Positions 45,179 to 54,636 of a stretch of DNA of 64,000 bases are shown one piece after another. Origin of the DNA: an uncultured Acholeplasmatales bacterium (lineage in GTDB: Bacteria > Bacillota_I > Bacilli_A > Acholeplasmatales > Anaeroplasmataceae); NCBI GenBank assembly GCA_944324805.1, contig CALUXS010000002.1, positions 1 through 64,000 on the forward strand, written 5' to 3'. The notes beneath the pieces are model-generated. The model was not told the origin of the DNA, searched no databases, and was given only the letters and a program-made list of their open reading frames with translations. Position numbers and translations under genes: made by a program. How positions within the stretch are numbered: the first letter of the stretch is position 1; each line of letters opens with the position of its first letter.

Positions 45179-45969
45179 TGAAAGCAATAGAAGAAATTAC
45201 AGAAATTCTTGATTTACTTTATAAGCATGATTGGGATGAAAGAAATGGTGGAAATCTATCATATATTTTAAAGGAAGAAGAAGTTAAAGAAATATGCGAT
45301 ATTAATAATGAAATTAGAGAATTCAAATATGATTTTGATTTATCTTATTTAGTTGGAAAATACTTTTTAATCACAGGAACAGGAAAATATTTCAAAAATT
45401 GCTTAAAAGATCCTGAAAATAATTTAGGAATTATGAAGGTTAAAGATGCACATACCTTATCACTTTTATGGGGGTATAATGATGGAGGTAGGCCAACTAG
45501 TGAGGCTCCTACTCATCTAAAATGTCACATTGAAAGATTAAAAGTTGATAGTGAACATCGTTTAGTTATTCATTCACATCCTACTAATGTCATTTGTATG
45601 ACTCATGTTCATGATTTAGATTCAAATCATTGGACCGAGGATTTATGGAAGATGCAAACTGAATCAATTGTCGTTTTCCCAGAAGGAATAGCGGTATTAC
45701 CATGGATTTTATGTGGTGGTGAGCAAATAGGAATTGAAACTGCAGCTAAAATGCAAGAATATAGAGCTGTAGTATGGGCTCAACATGGCTTATTTGCTAC
45801 CGGAAGAACTCCTGATGAGGTATATGGATTGATAGAAACTATTGAGAAAGCTGCCCAAATCTATATGATGACCTTAGGATACAAGCATTATCAGTCAATC
45901 ACTAATGAGAATTTAATAGAGCTTGCTAAAGCTTTTAATTTAAATTATCGTCATGGCATTATTGATTAG
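45178..45969 (+). CDS. rhaD: Rhamnulose-1-phosphate aldolase
   Basis: A 263-residue class II aldolase with zinc ligands in VIHSHPTNVICMTH, a second metal His in WAQHGLFATG, and the N-terminal KHDWDERNGGNLSY signature. It cleaves rhamnulose-1-phosphate to dihydroxyacetone phosphate and L-lactaldehyde. Its ATG overlaps the rhaA stop, giving a coupled rhaBAD operon. Confidence 0.93.
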   Translation: MKAIEEITEILDLLYKHDWDERNGGNLSYILKEEEVKEICDINNEIREFKYDFDLSYLVGKYFLITGTGKYFKNCLKDPENNLGIMKVKDAHTLSLLWGYNDGGRPTSEAPTHLKCHIERLKVDSEHRLVIHSHPTNVICMTHVHDLDSNHWTEDLWKMQTESIVVFPEGIAVLPWILCGGEQIGIETAAKMQEYRAVVWAQHGLFATGRTPDEVYGLIETIEKAAQIYMMTLGYKHYQSITNENLIELAKAFNLNYRHGIID

Positions 45970-45977
45970 GTATTAAA

Positions 45978-47294
45978 ATGATATATAAAAGAAGTACAAA
46001 GGAACTAAAAATAGATAATACAGGACTTCTAGATGTAACAAAAAATATTCAAGAGTTAATAGATGATGTTGCAGCGAAGAAGGGTGTATTAGTTATTAAT
46101 AAAGGAACCTACTTAGTTTCAAATCTTTTTTTAGATAATGATATGGAACTAGTGTTAGAAAAAGGGGCAGTAATTCTTGCTACTACTAAAGAAGAAAACT
46201 ATAAAATCTCAAAAACAAGAGTAGCAGGAATCGAGATGGATTGGTTTCTTGGAATAATAAATTGTCTAGATAAAAAGAATGTGAAAATATCAGGTGAAGG
46301 GATAATTGATGGTAACGGATCTTATTGGTGGGAAAAGTATTGGGGAGTAGATCAAAAAGGCGGAATGCGTAAGGAATATGATGAAAAAGGATTACGTTTC
46401 GCTTGTGACTATGATTGTATGCGTCCTAGAAATATTTTAATATCTAATAGTGAAAATGTTACAATTGAAAATATTACATTACGTCATTCAGGTTTCTGGA
46501 ATTTGCATGTTTTATACTCGAAAAACATACTAATAGAGGGAGTAAATATAGAATCAGATAATGAAAATAGTCCTAGTACAGATGGAATAGATATTGATTC
46601 TTCGTGCTATGTAGTTATAAAAAAATGTATCACAAATTGTAATGATGATAGTATTTGTATAAAATCAGGAAGAGATTCAGATGGAATTAGAATAAATAAG
46701 CCTTCACATAATATTCTTATTACTGATTGCAAGATAAATAGAGGCTTTGGAATAACTATAGGTAGTGAGGTATCAGGTGGAATAAGTAATGTTAGAATTC
46801 AAAATATTGAATACAATGGTACTGATTGTGGCTTTAGAATCAAATCTTCTTTACCTCGAGGAGGCTATATAAAAGACATTTTCTTAGAAAATTTATATAT
46901 GCATAATGTTAAATACTTATTTCACATTTTTTTAAATTGGAATCCTGATTATTCTATTTGTAAGTTGCCGTTAGGATATAATGGACAAATAAAAGAAAGT
47001 TGGAAAAAACTATTAGAAATATCACCAGGATTAAATAATAAAACTGCTATTAGTAACATTACTATAAAGAATGTATGTGCTAATTATTCTAGTGAATATG
47101 AAGGCATTAGTAGAATCTTTAATATTGTTGGATATAGTGATAAGCTAATAGAGGGAATAGCATTTGAAAATTGTGATATAAAGGCTAAAGAATATGGCAT
47201 CATTGAATATGTTAAAAGAATTACATTTAATAATGTAAGTATTGATGCCTCAACAGGCCATATTGCTAAAAATGATAGTTATGATAATAGATAA
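45978..47294 (+). CDS. GH28 family glycoside hydrolase (polygalacturonase/rhamnogalacturonase-like), intracellular
   Basis: A right-handed beta-helix enzyme with GH28 landmarks STDGIDIDSS (~205) and NDDSICIKSG (~225), then GFGITIGSE (~255) and FRIKSS (~290). The usual His of the GHG loop is replaced by Phe. No signal peptide is present, so it acts on imported oligosaccharides. Its position as fourth gene of the rhamnose operon points to fragments of rhamnogalacturonan I, releasing rhamnose or unsaturated galacturonate for rhaBAD. Confidence 0.85.
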   Translation: MIYKRSTKELKIDNTGLLDVTKNIQELIDDVAAKKGVLVINKGTYLVSNLFLDNDMELVLEKGAVILATTKEENYKISKTRVAGIEMDWFLGIINCLDKKNVKISGEGIIDGNGSYWWEKYWGVDQKGGMRKEYDEKGLRFACDYDCMRPRNILISNSENVTIENITLRHSGFWNLHVLYSKNILIEGVNIESDNENSPSTDGIDIDSSCYVVIKKCITNCNDDSICIKSGRDSDGIRINKPSHNILITDCKINRGFGITIGSEVSGGISNVRIQNIEYNGTDCGFRIKSSLPRGGYIKDIFLENLYMHNVKYLFHIFLNWNPDYSICKLPLGYNGQIKESWKKLLEISPGLNNKTAISNITIKNVCANYSSEYEGISRIFNIVGYSDKLIEGIAFENCDIKAKEYGIIEYVKRITFNNVSIDASTGHIAKNDSYDNR

Positions 47295-47323
47295 ACTAGG
47301 AATAATTTGTTCCTAGTTTTTTA
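47294..47323 (+). terminator. Terminator of the rhamnose operon
   Basis: AACTAGGAA (47294-47302) pairs perfectly with TTCCTAGTT (47310-47318), followed by TTTT. It begins at the last base of the GH28 stop codon. Confidence 0.85.
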
Positions 47324-47389
47324 AATTTAATGTAATTTTTAATAAAAATTTGTATAATTAATATATAAAAATAAGGTGGTATTAAAAAT

Positions 47390-48406
47390 ATGTATAAAAA
47401 AAGTGTTTTAATTATTGGTGGTACTGGTAATATATCTAGAGAAATAACAAAGATATTTATAAAAAATGACTATGATGTGACAGTAGTTAATAGAGGAAAT
47501 AAAAAAGAAGTTACTGGTACAAAGGTAATAATAGCTGATGTAACTAAAAAAGAAGAATTTTTTGAAAAAATAAAAGAATTAAACTTTGATTGTGTAATTG
47601 ATATGCTTTGCTACAAGTTAGAAGATGCTATATTTTCGCTTGAGACTTGGAAAAATAGATGTAAGCATTTAATTGTATGCTCTTCTATTGCAGCTTATAA
47701 AAGGCCGTTTAATTCACTTCCTATAACAGAGGATATGCCACTTTGGGAAACACCTGATTTTCCTTATGGATATAACAAGGCTAATATAGAAAGATATCTA
47801 ATGTCAAATTCTAATGGCTTTCCTATTACAATTATTAGACCATCTTTAACCTTTGGTAAAGGCTGTAAAAATGTTGGTGTTTTAAGGCAAAATGAAAATA
47901 TAATGCGTAGAATCCTTAACAATAAACCATTAATTTCCTTTGGTTTAGAATATCATCCTTTTACAATGAGTTTCTCACCAGATGTTGCAGAAGCATTTTA
48001 TTTAGTAGCACTAAATCCTAAATCATATGGTAAAACTTATCACATAAATAATGGTAGATTTCAATACTTTGATGATTTGTATAAAGAAATTGGTAAAATT
48101 TTAGGGAAAACTGTTAAGATTTACCATTTGCCTGTTGAAGTTTTAATGAAATATGATGAAAAATTGTTTGAGCACATAATGCTAGAAAAACAACATTTAG
48201 GATATCTTTCAATAGAGAAATTTCAACATGATTTTCCTCAATATAAGCCTAAGTATGATATTGAAAAAGGAGCTAGGCTATTAATAGATGACTGGAAAGA
48301 AAGAAAAGAATACGATGATATAAAAGAAAAAATGGAAGATGAATTATGTAGTATTTATGAAAGCTTATTGAATATGACAAAAAATAATGTTAGAGGAGCT
48401 GATTAA
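47390..48406 (+). CDS. NAD-dependent epimerase/dehydratase family protein
   Basis: The 338-residue atypical SDR begins VLIIGGTGNISREITKIFIKNDYDVTVVNRG, with VIDMLCYKLEDAIFSLETW, CSSIAAYKR and a catalytic YGYNKANIER. It resembles the CSP41-like/isoflavone-reductase-type branch. The substrate is unknown. A TATAAT at 47353-47358 and AGGTGG precede the ATG. It is probably co-transcribed with the following DUF5662 gene. Confidence 0.8.
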   Translation: MYKKSVLIIGGTGNISREITKIFIKNDYDVTVVNRGNKKEVTGTKVIIADVTKKEEFFEKIKELNFDCVIDMLCYKLEDAIFSLETWKNRCKHLIVCSSIAAYKRPFNSLPITEDMPLWETPDFPYGYNKANIERYLMSNSNGFPITIIRPSLTFGKGCKNVGVLRQNENIMRRILNNKPLISFGLEYHPFTMSFSPDVAEAFYLVALNPKSYGKTYHINNGRFQYFDDLYKEIGKILGKTVKIYHLPVEVLMKYDEKLFEHIMLEKQHLGYLSIEKFQHDFPQYKPKYDIEKGARLLIDDWKERKEYDDIKEKMEDELCSIYESLLNMTKNNVRGAD

Positions 48407-49004
48407 TATAAAAACAATTAAGCATCTAAAGGTGGTTATTAAGCATAAATTTTTTGTATTTTTCTATGCAATAAAATTAGGGATTGCTTGGCGAGGTTTT
48501 ATGCATGATTGGAAAAAATTTTCTCCTACGGAGTTTTTTAGAAGTGTTCGTTATTTTCAAGGTGATAAATCACCTACAATAGCTGAAAGAAATTCTTTAG
48601 ATGGCTATTCAATGATTTCAGTTCATCATAGTAATAGAAATTTTCATCATTGGCAGGCCTGGGTTGATTATGATCCAAAAGGTTTTGTAATTCATAGAAT
48701 AGAATATAAATATGCTTTAGAATATGTCGCTGATATTTTATCGGCCACAAGGACATATAAAGGTAAGGAATTTTCTTATCAAGCCACGTTAGATTATTTT
48801 ATTCCTAGAACTAAAGTTTATTTGATGCATCCTCAAACTAAGGAATTTATAATAACAATTGTTTCATTAATAAAAGATGAAGGTTTTAAGGCAGTTAAGA
48901 AGAATAAAAGCAAAAAAATCTTTTTTGAATTAGAGAAAAAATATCCAAAGAATATTTTTATTCCATTTACAAACTTTAGCTTAGAAAAACTAGATATAAA
49001 ATAA
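48387..49004 (+). CDS. DUF5662 family protein
   Basis: The conserved core RGFMHDWKKFSPTEFFRSVRYFQGD, then SVHHSNRNFHHWQAWVDY and EYKYALEYVADILSA, matches DUF5662, a His/Asp-rich family of unknown function that looks metal-binding. The start is uncertain: ATG 48387 overlaps the previous gene and has no ribosome site, whereas AGAGGAG (48392-48398) fits an unusual ATT at 48402 or ATA at 48408. The body of the gene is secure. Confidence 0.8.
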   Translation: MLEELINIKTIKHLKVVIKHKFFVFFYAIKLGIAWRGFMHDWKKFSPTEFFRSVRYFQGDKSPTIAERNSLDGYSMISVHHSNRNFHHWQAWVDYDPKGFVIHRIEYKYALEYVADILSATRTYKGKEFSYQATLDYFIPRTKVYLMHPQTKEFIITIVSLIKDEGFKAVKKNKSKKIFFELEKKYPKNIFIPFTNFSLEKLDIK

Positions 49005-49092
49005 ATCATTTAGAATTACTAAAAAATTGGTATTTTTAATTTTTTGTAGTAGAAAGAATTTATTTTTGTTATAATGTCTTGGGAGTGGTTTT

Positions 49093-49956
49093 ATGGAGAT
49101 TGGAGAAAAGATTCGTTATTTAAGAATAAGAAAAAATATGACTCAAGAAGAATTAGCCAACAAGCTAAATATTTCTAGAATATCCTTAAATGACTACGAA
49201 AATGTAAATAAACTTCCGGATAGTGAAACATTAACTAATATGGCAAACTTCTTTGGAGTCTCTGAAGATGAATTACTTGATTCAGGACGCGATTTATCGT
49301 TTAAAAATCCTAAGCAGGTTTTTGAACGTAAATTATTTATATTAGCAAGCATGCTAACTTTGTTTAATGTAGTTTTACTATTTATGGTTTTAGTCTTTTT
49401 AGATGATTTAATTCTAGTAGGTTCTAAAATTCATGTTGTAGTTGAACAATATGTTAGTAAATATGAAATAATGTATTTCTTATTGCCATTTTTGTTTTTT
49501 TATCTTATTACAGTTGCTTATCGTTTTGGAAGTTTTAAAAGAAAAAAGGCCAAAAAGGTATATGTATTAGAAATAGTAACAATTATTGTAGAGGTAGTAG
49601 TTGGTTTAGCCGCGATAATTGTTTATTTTATAAATTTTGATGATTTAGATGAAAAGTATGTGCAGTTTATTTTTTGTGTAGTTGGTATATTGATGTTTAT
49701 ATTTGGATTATTAGTACACCCAGCAGTTAGTGCACATAGCTATATACTAGGATTTAGAACTAGATCTACTAAACATCTAGATAAAATAAGAGATGAAACA
49801 AATACATTTTTTTCTTTTACATTAATGATATCATCGGTTATTTTTACTATTATTAGTATTTTTATTAAGACAACTCATTTACTATTAATAATTATTGTTC
49901 CTTTTGTTTTAACAGCAATATTTCAACAATATATTATCAAACATCTTAAAGCCTAA
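49093..49956 (+). CDS. Membrane-anchored XRE-family regulator
   Basis: The N-terminal helix-turn-helix (IGEKIRYLRIRKNMTQEELANKLNISRISLNDYENVNKLPDSETL) occupies residues ~1-65, and six or so hydrophobic segments fill the C-terminal 200 residues. It is a one-component membrane-bound DNA-binding protein, probably reacting to envelope signals. TATAAT at 49070-49075 and GGGAGTGG precede it. Its target is unknown; the DUF3137 gene downstream has its own start after a terminator. Confidence 0.8.
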   Translation: MEIGEKIRYLRIRKNMTQEELANKLNISRISLNDYENVNKLPDSETLTNMANFFGVSEDELLDSGRDLSFKNPKQVFERKLFILASMLTLFNVVLLFMVLVFLDDLILVGSKIHVVVEQYVSKYEIMYFLLPFLFFYLITVAYRFGSFKRKKAKKVYVLEIVTIIVEVVVGLAAIIVYFINFDDLDEKYVQFIFCVVGILMFIFGLLVHPAVSAHSYILGFRTRSTKHLDKIRDETNTFFSFTLMISSVIFTIISIFIKTTHLLLIIIVPFVLTAIFQQYIIKHLKA

Positions 49957-49975
49957 TATTAGGCTTTATTTTTTT
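49948..49975 (+). terminator. Terminator of the XRE gene, overlapping its stop codon
   Basis: AAAGCCTAAT and ATTAGGCTTT form a 10-bp inverted repeat without spacer, followed by ATTTTTTT. Its left arm contains the last codons and stop of the regulator gene. Confidence 0.8.
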
Positions 49976-50020
49976 ACAAAAAATCGGTAAAATATATAAT
50001 ATAAAGGTTAGGGTGATTTT

Positions 50021-50893
50021 ATGAATTTTGATGAATTAGAGAAACTAAGACAAAAGGCAGTTTCATATTATTTGTATGTCTTTATAGGTGGTCTATTTTT
50101 TATTATCGGACTAATAGTTTTATTAGTTACTAGAATTGAAATTTTAGGTATTGTTTTAGCAATTGGAGGAATTGTTACTAGTGTTTTATTTATCAGTAAG
50201 CAATCAAAATTTAAGCATCAAATTAAAGAAAAATTGATAAGAAAGCTAATGATAGATAATTGTGGTGGTGATGTTTATTATAATATGAATGAACGTTTAC
50301 CAGAACTTAGTGAGATTTTACAATTAAATCTAATAAAGCATCCAGATCGTATTTATGGTGAAGATTATTATTCAACTTGTTATAATGGTGTGGCTTTTTC
50401 TTGCTCTGACATAAGATTGCAAGAAAAAAGAGTAGTTAGAGATTCAAAAGGAAGAACTACAACAACATATGTAGATTATTTTAATGGAAGAATGCTAGTA
50501 TTTAAACCTGAAGTATGTCCACAAAATATCTTTATAAGAGAAAAGGGAAGTATGATGAACTATATGCGTGGATTACATAAAATTGAAACTGAATTAACAG
50601 TTATTAATGAACGCTATGAAATACTTGCAGAGGATAATGTTAACATCTACAAATTTTTGACACCTGTAGTTTTACAAGGCTTAATGTCTTTAGAAAATAT
50701 GGTTCGTGGTGTTTTAAGTTATGCTTTTGTTAATGGAAAAATATATGTATTTGTAGAACGTAATAGCAATGCATTAGATATTAGATTAACCCGTAAACTT
50801 GATCAAAACGAAATTAATTTCTTGATTAATGCACTTCGCTTACCATTAGAAATAATTGATAAGTTAAAACTAAATTCTGAATATTTTAAGTAG
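50021..50893 (+). CDS. DUF3137 domain membrane protein
   Basis: Two N-terminal membrane spans (~residues 20-60) are followed by the DUF3137 domain, with the hallmark YYSTCYNGVAFSCSDIRLQEKRVVRDSKGRTTTTYV...FNGRMLVFK. The family often occurs beside LemA genes and is thought to act at the envelope. Here LemA is absent, and the next gene, of unknown family, begins 10 bases later. It ends with TAG. Confidence 0.82.
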   Translation: MNFDELEKLRQKAVSYYLYVFIGGLFFIIGLIVLLVTRIEILGIVLAIGGIVTSVLFISKQSKFKHQIKEKLIRKLMIDNCGGDVYYNMNERLPELSEILQLNLIKHPDRIYGEDYYSTCYNGVAFSCSDIRLQEKRVVRDSKGRTTTTYVDYFNGRMLVFKPEVCPQNIFIREKGSMMNYMRGLHKIETELTVINERYEILAEDNVNIYKFLTPVVLQGLMSLENMVRGVLSYAFVNGKIYVFVERNSNALDIRLTRKLDQNEINFLINALRLPLEIIDKLKLNSEYFK

Positions 50894-50903
50894 TTGGTAA
50901 TTT

Positions 50904-52187
50904 ATGGAAGAATTTGATTATATTAGTTTAAAAAATAGTAAAGAACTTAGGAAGGTTATTAACGAAAATATAGATGCTATCTTGCAAATTGACATCATAA
51001 CTAAAGATTCTAAAATAGTAGGACAAAGTGCATATAATTGTATAAATTCAATTATGAGTAGAATGGATGCTATAATAGTTCATTTGAATTCAGTTATTGA
51101 AAAAATGGCTCATGATAAAGATGTTTTTGCATTGTATGACTTTTTAAATCAAGCCCAAACATTAACAGATTGTATCTATAAGTTGGCTAGGATTTTTCAC
51201 ACAAATTTGACGGAAATAACTAAAAAAAGTGATGTTTTTAACGAATTAGGCGAAGAAGGAACAGGAAATGATGATGCCTATTTTAGATATATTAGATCGC
51301 TTTGTTCAGTTCATCCTTTTGATACAACAAAGCATGGAGAATATCAAAAATATATTAATGAATGGTGTCCTACAGTTAGAAGAAAATTTAGTTTTGATAA
51401 TATTAGTGATGCTAAGATTGATAACGAGGAAATAGATTTTGTGGCTATAGTATATTCAGAGGATTTTATTAATTCGCGTTTTATATATTTATCTATTTCA
51501 AGCTTATTACGTTACATTAATCGTAAGATCGATTTTATTGAAGAAATAGTTAAAAAGATTAATATTGATTTAAATAAACGATTATTTATTTTACGTAAGG
51601 AACAATTAAAAACAATCCTAGATTTTAAAAATAATACCGTTGGTTATTTAGAATATCTAGCAGTAGAAGGTAAAAAACGTTATTCAGATGATAGATTCAT
51701 AAAGTTTTCTTTAGATGTTTTTAAAAGTTCTTTTAAATCAATAGAATTAAATAAAGAGTTAAAGGAATATCAAAAACTATTATTTAAAACCATAATAACA
51801 TATCATGATGCTATCCAAAATATGAAATATGAGCCAGATGAATTATTTAATATAAATGAGAATTTATTACAGCTTTATGATATTGATTGTGAGATTAAAC
51901 CAATTGAAGAAAAATATGTTATTAGTAAAAATCTAGAGAAAATACTAAAACAATTAGATAAAGAGGTCAAAAAGGGTAAAAGCAAAAAAGAACTAGATTT
52001 ATTATCTTTTGAAATTGTTGAATTTGTTTTGAAAAATAGTAGTATAGAGCTTACTTCGAGTGAAATTGGTAGAATTGAAATTAAAAAGAATGATTCTAGT
52101 TCATTATATGATTATAGTTTAGATGATTGGCATTTATTCTTAAGTTATTTAATAAAGAATAAAATTATTCCTGAAATAAAAAAATAA
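50904..52187 (+). CDS. Helical protein of unknown function
   Basis: The 427-residue protein has no recognised domain, signal peptide or membrane segment. It looks almost entirely helical, with coiled-coil-like stretches around residues 20-110 and 195-290 and a short C-terminal segment ELTSSEIGRIEIKKND. It begins 10 bases after the DUF3137 gene and is probably co-expressed, replacing the LemA partner seen in other genomes. There is no clear ribosome site; it may be translated by coupling. Confidence 0.5.
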   Translation: MEEFDYISLKNSKELRKVINENIDAILQIDIITKDSKIVGQSAYNCINSIMSRMDAIIVHLNSVIEKMAHDKDVFALYDFLNQAQTLTDCIYKLARIFHTNLTEITKKSDVFNELGEEGTGNDDAYFRYIRSLCSVHPFDTTKHGEYQKYINEWCPTVRRKFSFDNISDAKIDNEEIDFVAIVYSEDFINSRFIYLSISSLLRYINRKIDFIEEIVKKINIDLNKRLFILRKEQLKTILDFKNNTVGYLEYLAVEGKKRYSDDRFIKFSLDVFKSSFKSIELNKELKEYQKLLFKTIITYHDAIQNMKYEPDELFNINENLLQLYDIDCEIKPIEEKYVISKNLEKILKQLDKEVKKGKSKKELDLLSFEIVEFVLKNSSIELTSSEIGRIEIKKNDSSSLYDYSLDDWHLFLSYLIKNKIIPEIKK

Positions 52188-52235
52188 TTGACCTAAAGTA
52201 TACTCAAATGATTATAATATATAAGTGGTGATAAT

Positions 52236-53081
52236 ATGAAGGAAATAAGAAATGAAAATTTTGATGAAGAAAGAGCTCTTTATCATTTAGAAAACGCAAA
52301 AGTTTTAAATTGCAATTTTGCAGGTCCAAAGGATGGAGAATCATTTTTAAAAGAGGCAAGAAATATCTTTGTAAAGGATTGCTTTATGGATTTACGTTAT
52401 CCGTTATGGCATAACGAAAATACTACATTAGAACACATTGAAATGACTAATAATTGCCGCGCAGCCTTATGGTATGATAATAATCTAAAAATATATGATA
52501 GTAATATGTATGGCATTAAGGCAATTAGAGAATGTAGCAATATAGAAATAAAGAATTGTGATATAATTTCTGATGAATTTTTTTGGCGTAGTGATAATGG
52601 TGTAATATCTGATTCAAATCTAAATTCTGTCTATGCCTTTTTTGAATCTAAAAACTTAAAAATAAGTAATTTAACATTTAAAGGAAAATATTCATTTCAA
52701 TATGTTATTAATATGGAGATAAGAGATTCAAATTTTGATACTAAGGATGCTTTTTGGCATACAAATAATGTCACTGTATATAATACAACATTAAAGGGAG
52801 AATATTTAGCTTGGTATTCGAAAAACCTTACTTTAATAAATTGTAAAATAATTGGTACTCAACCATTTTGCTATTGTGAAAATCTAAAGCTTATTGATTG
52901 TGAAATGATTGATACAGATTTAGCCTTTGAAAATAGTAGTGTTGATGCGACTATTAAAGGAAATGTATTATCAATAAAAAATCCTAGAAGTGGAAAAATA
53001 GTATGTGATGGTGTAGGAGAAATTATTAAAGATGCCTTCTATCCTGTTAAAGGTGTAATAGAGGTTAGAAATGGAAGATAA
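52236..53081 (+). CDS. DUF3737 family beta-helix protein
   Basis: Repeating short strands (VKDCFMDLRYPLWHNENTTLEHIEMTNNCRAALWYDNNLKIYDSNMYGIKAIRECSN) are characteristic of the DUF3737 right-handed beta-helix family, with the Trp-rich LWH/LWY/FWR/FWH pattern. It is probably cytoplasmic, with unknown function. A TATAAT-like -10 and GGTGAT precede the ATG. Its last codons overlap the DUF1893 gene by 11 bases, so the two are coupled. Confidence 0.85.
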   Translation: MKEIRNENFDEERALYHLENAKVLNCNFAGPKDGESFLKEARNIFVKDCFMDLRYPLWHNENTTLEHIEMTNNCRAALWYDNNLKIYDSNMYGIKAIRECSNIEIKNCDIISDEFFWRSDNGVISDSNLNSVYAFFESKNLKISNLTFKGKYSFQYVINMEIRDSNFDTKDAFWHTNNVTVYNTTLKGEYLAWYSKNLTLINCKIIGTQPFCYCENLKLIDCEMIDTDLAFENSSVDATIKGNVLSIKNPRSGKIVCDGVGEIIKDAFYPVKGVIEVRNGR

Positions 53082-53490
53082 TCTAAAATATTATATTGAT
53101 ACATTAAACAACACTTTAGTTTTGGTTTCTGATACTAATATTATTGAGAATAAGGAACGAGGAATAGGCTTTCTATTATCATTAGTAAAGGAAAAGAAGG
53201 ATTTTTCTAAATATATTGCGTATGATAAGGTTATAGGAAAAGGTGCTGCCCTTTTATATGTTGAATTAGGAATAAAAAAAATATTTGCTAAAGTTATTTC
53301 AGAACCAGCTTATAATGTTTTAAAAGATAATAAAATTGCTATTGACTATAGGTTAAAGGTTCCTAATATTATCAATAGAAAAGGTGATGATTTATGTCCT
53401 ATGGAAAAAGCTGTTTTGAATATAAATGATTCTAAGCTAGCCATTATAGCCATTGAAACAACAATTGAAAGATTGAAAGGAGCAAATTAA
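53071..53490 (+). CDS. DUF1893 family protein (deaminase-like fold)
   Basis: The 139-residue protein has the DUF1893 pattern: NNTLVLVSDTNIIENKERGIGFLLSLV, VIGKGAALLYVELGIKKIFAKVISEPAYNVL, and RKGDDLCPMEKAVL with a Cys-Pro-Met-Glu motif where the cytidine-deaminase-like fold places metal or catalytic residues. The biochemical role is unknown. It overlaps DUF3737 and abuts the aldo/keto reductase gene with no gap. Confidence 0.85.
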   Translation: MEDNLKYYIDTLNNTLVLVSDTNIIENKERGIGFLLSLVKEKKDFSKYIAYDKVIGKGAALLYVELGIKKIFAKVISEPAYNVLKDNKIAIDYRLKVPNIINRKGDDLCPMEKAVLNINDSKLAIIAIETTIERLKGAN

Positions 53491-54615
53491 ATGAAAAAAT
53501 TAGGTTTCGGAATGATGAGGTTACCTCTATTAAGAGAAGATGACCCTACAAGTATTAATGAAAACGAAGTAAATAAGATGGTTGATTTGTTTTTATCATC
53601 AGGATTTAATTATTTTGATACTGCTTATATGTATCATAATAGCCAAAGTGAAAATTATGTGCGTAAGTGTTTAGTTGAAAGACATCCACGTGAATCATTT
53701 TGCTTAGCTAGTAAGCTTCCTACAATGTTTTTAAAAAGTGAAGAAGATCAAGAAAGAATTTTCAATGAACAATTACAAAAATGTGGAGTTAATTATTTTG
53801 ATTATTATTTACTACATAATCTTTCAGTTGCTAACTATGAAAAGGCAGAACGTTTTAATTCTTTTAAATTTGCCCTAGCAAAGAAAGAAGCAGGATTTAT
53901 AAAACACTTAGGTTTTTCTTTCCATGGTAAGGCTAGCGAGCTTGAAAAAATATTAGAAAAGCATCATTCAGAAGTAGAGTTCGTACAATTACAAATCAAT
54001 TATATAGATTGGGAAAGTGAAAATGTAGAGTCACATAAATGCTATGATGTAGCTAGAAAATACAATAAAAAGATTATTGTTATGGAGCCTGTAAAGGGTG
54101 GAACGTTAGCTAATTTACCTGAAGAGGCTACAAAGTTACTAAAAAGCTATAATTCTACATTATCAATTCCTTCTTGGGCAATAAGATTTGCGGCCTCACT
54201 AGATGGAGTTATGATGGTATTAAGTGGAATGTCAAATTATGAGCAAATGAAAGATAATCTATCATATATGACAGAATTTGAACCACTAAATAATGAAGAA
54301 TTAGACTTATTATTTAAGTCAGTAGAAATTATTAATGAAAGTATAAAAATCAAATGTACTGCCTGTGGTTATTGTGTTGAAAAATGTCCAAAAAAGATAA
54401 ATATTCCTAAATATTTTAATTTATATAATCTAGCAACTAGAAACTTTAATAAGGATCATAGTAAGTATATTCAAGAATATAATGAGGTTGTTGATCTTGG
54501 TCATGGTAAAGCAAGCGAATGTATTCATTGCTATCAGTGTGAAAAGATGTGTCCTCAACATTTACCAATAACTAAGCATTTAGAAGATATCGCTAAAATA
54601 TTTGAAAAAAAGTAA
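53491..54615 (+). CDS. Aldo/keto reductase with C-terminal ferredoxin-type Fe-S domain
   Basis: The N-terminal ~280 residues are an aldo/keto reductase barrel with GFGMMRLPLL, NYFDTAYMYHNSQSE (catalytic Asp/Tyr), KLPTM and DYYLLHNL. The C-terminus carries two 4Fe-4S motifs, CTACGYCVEKCPKKINIP and CIHCYQCEKMCPQHLPI. The combination is common in anaerobes and may couple ferredoxin electrons to carbonyl reduction. The start follows the previous stop directly, with GAAAGGAG upstream. Confidence 0.9.
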   Translation: MKKLGFGMMRLPLLREDDPTSINENEVNKMVDLFLSSGFNYFDTAYMYHNSQSENYVRKCLVERHPRESFCLASKLPTMFLKSEEDQERIFNEQLQKCGVNYFDYYLLHNLSVANYEKAERFNSFKFALAKKEAGFIKHLGFSFHGKASELEKILEKHHSEVEFVQLQINYIDWESENVESHKCYDVARKYNKKIIVMEPVKGGTLANLPEEATKLLKSYNSTLSIPSWAIRFAASLDGVMMVLSGMSNYEQMKDNLSYMTEFEPLNNEELDLLFKSVEIINESIKIKCTACGYCVEKCPKKINIPKYFNLYNLATRNFNKDHSKYIQEYNEVVDLGHGKASECIHCYQCEKMCPQHLPITKHLEDIAKIFEKK

Positions 54616-54636
54616 GCTAAGGGCTTGCTTTTTTAT
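54611..54636 (+). terminator. Terminator after the aldo/keto reductase gene
   Basis: AGTAAGC pairs with GCTTGCT across a short loop and is followed by TTTTTTATTTTT. The left arm includes the stop codon region, and the right arm overlaps the -35 of the next promoter. Confidence 0.75.
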
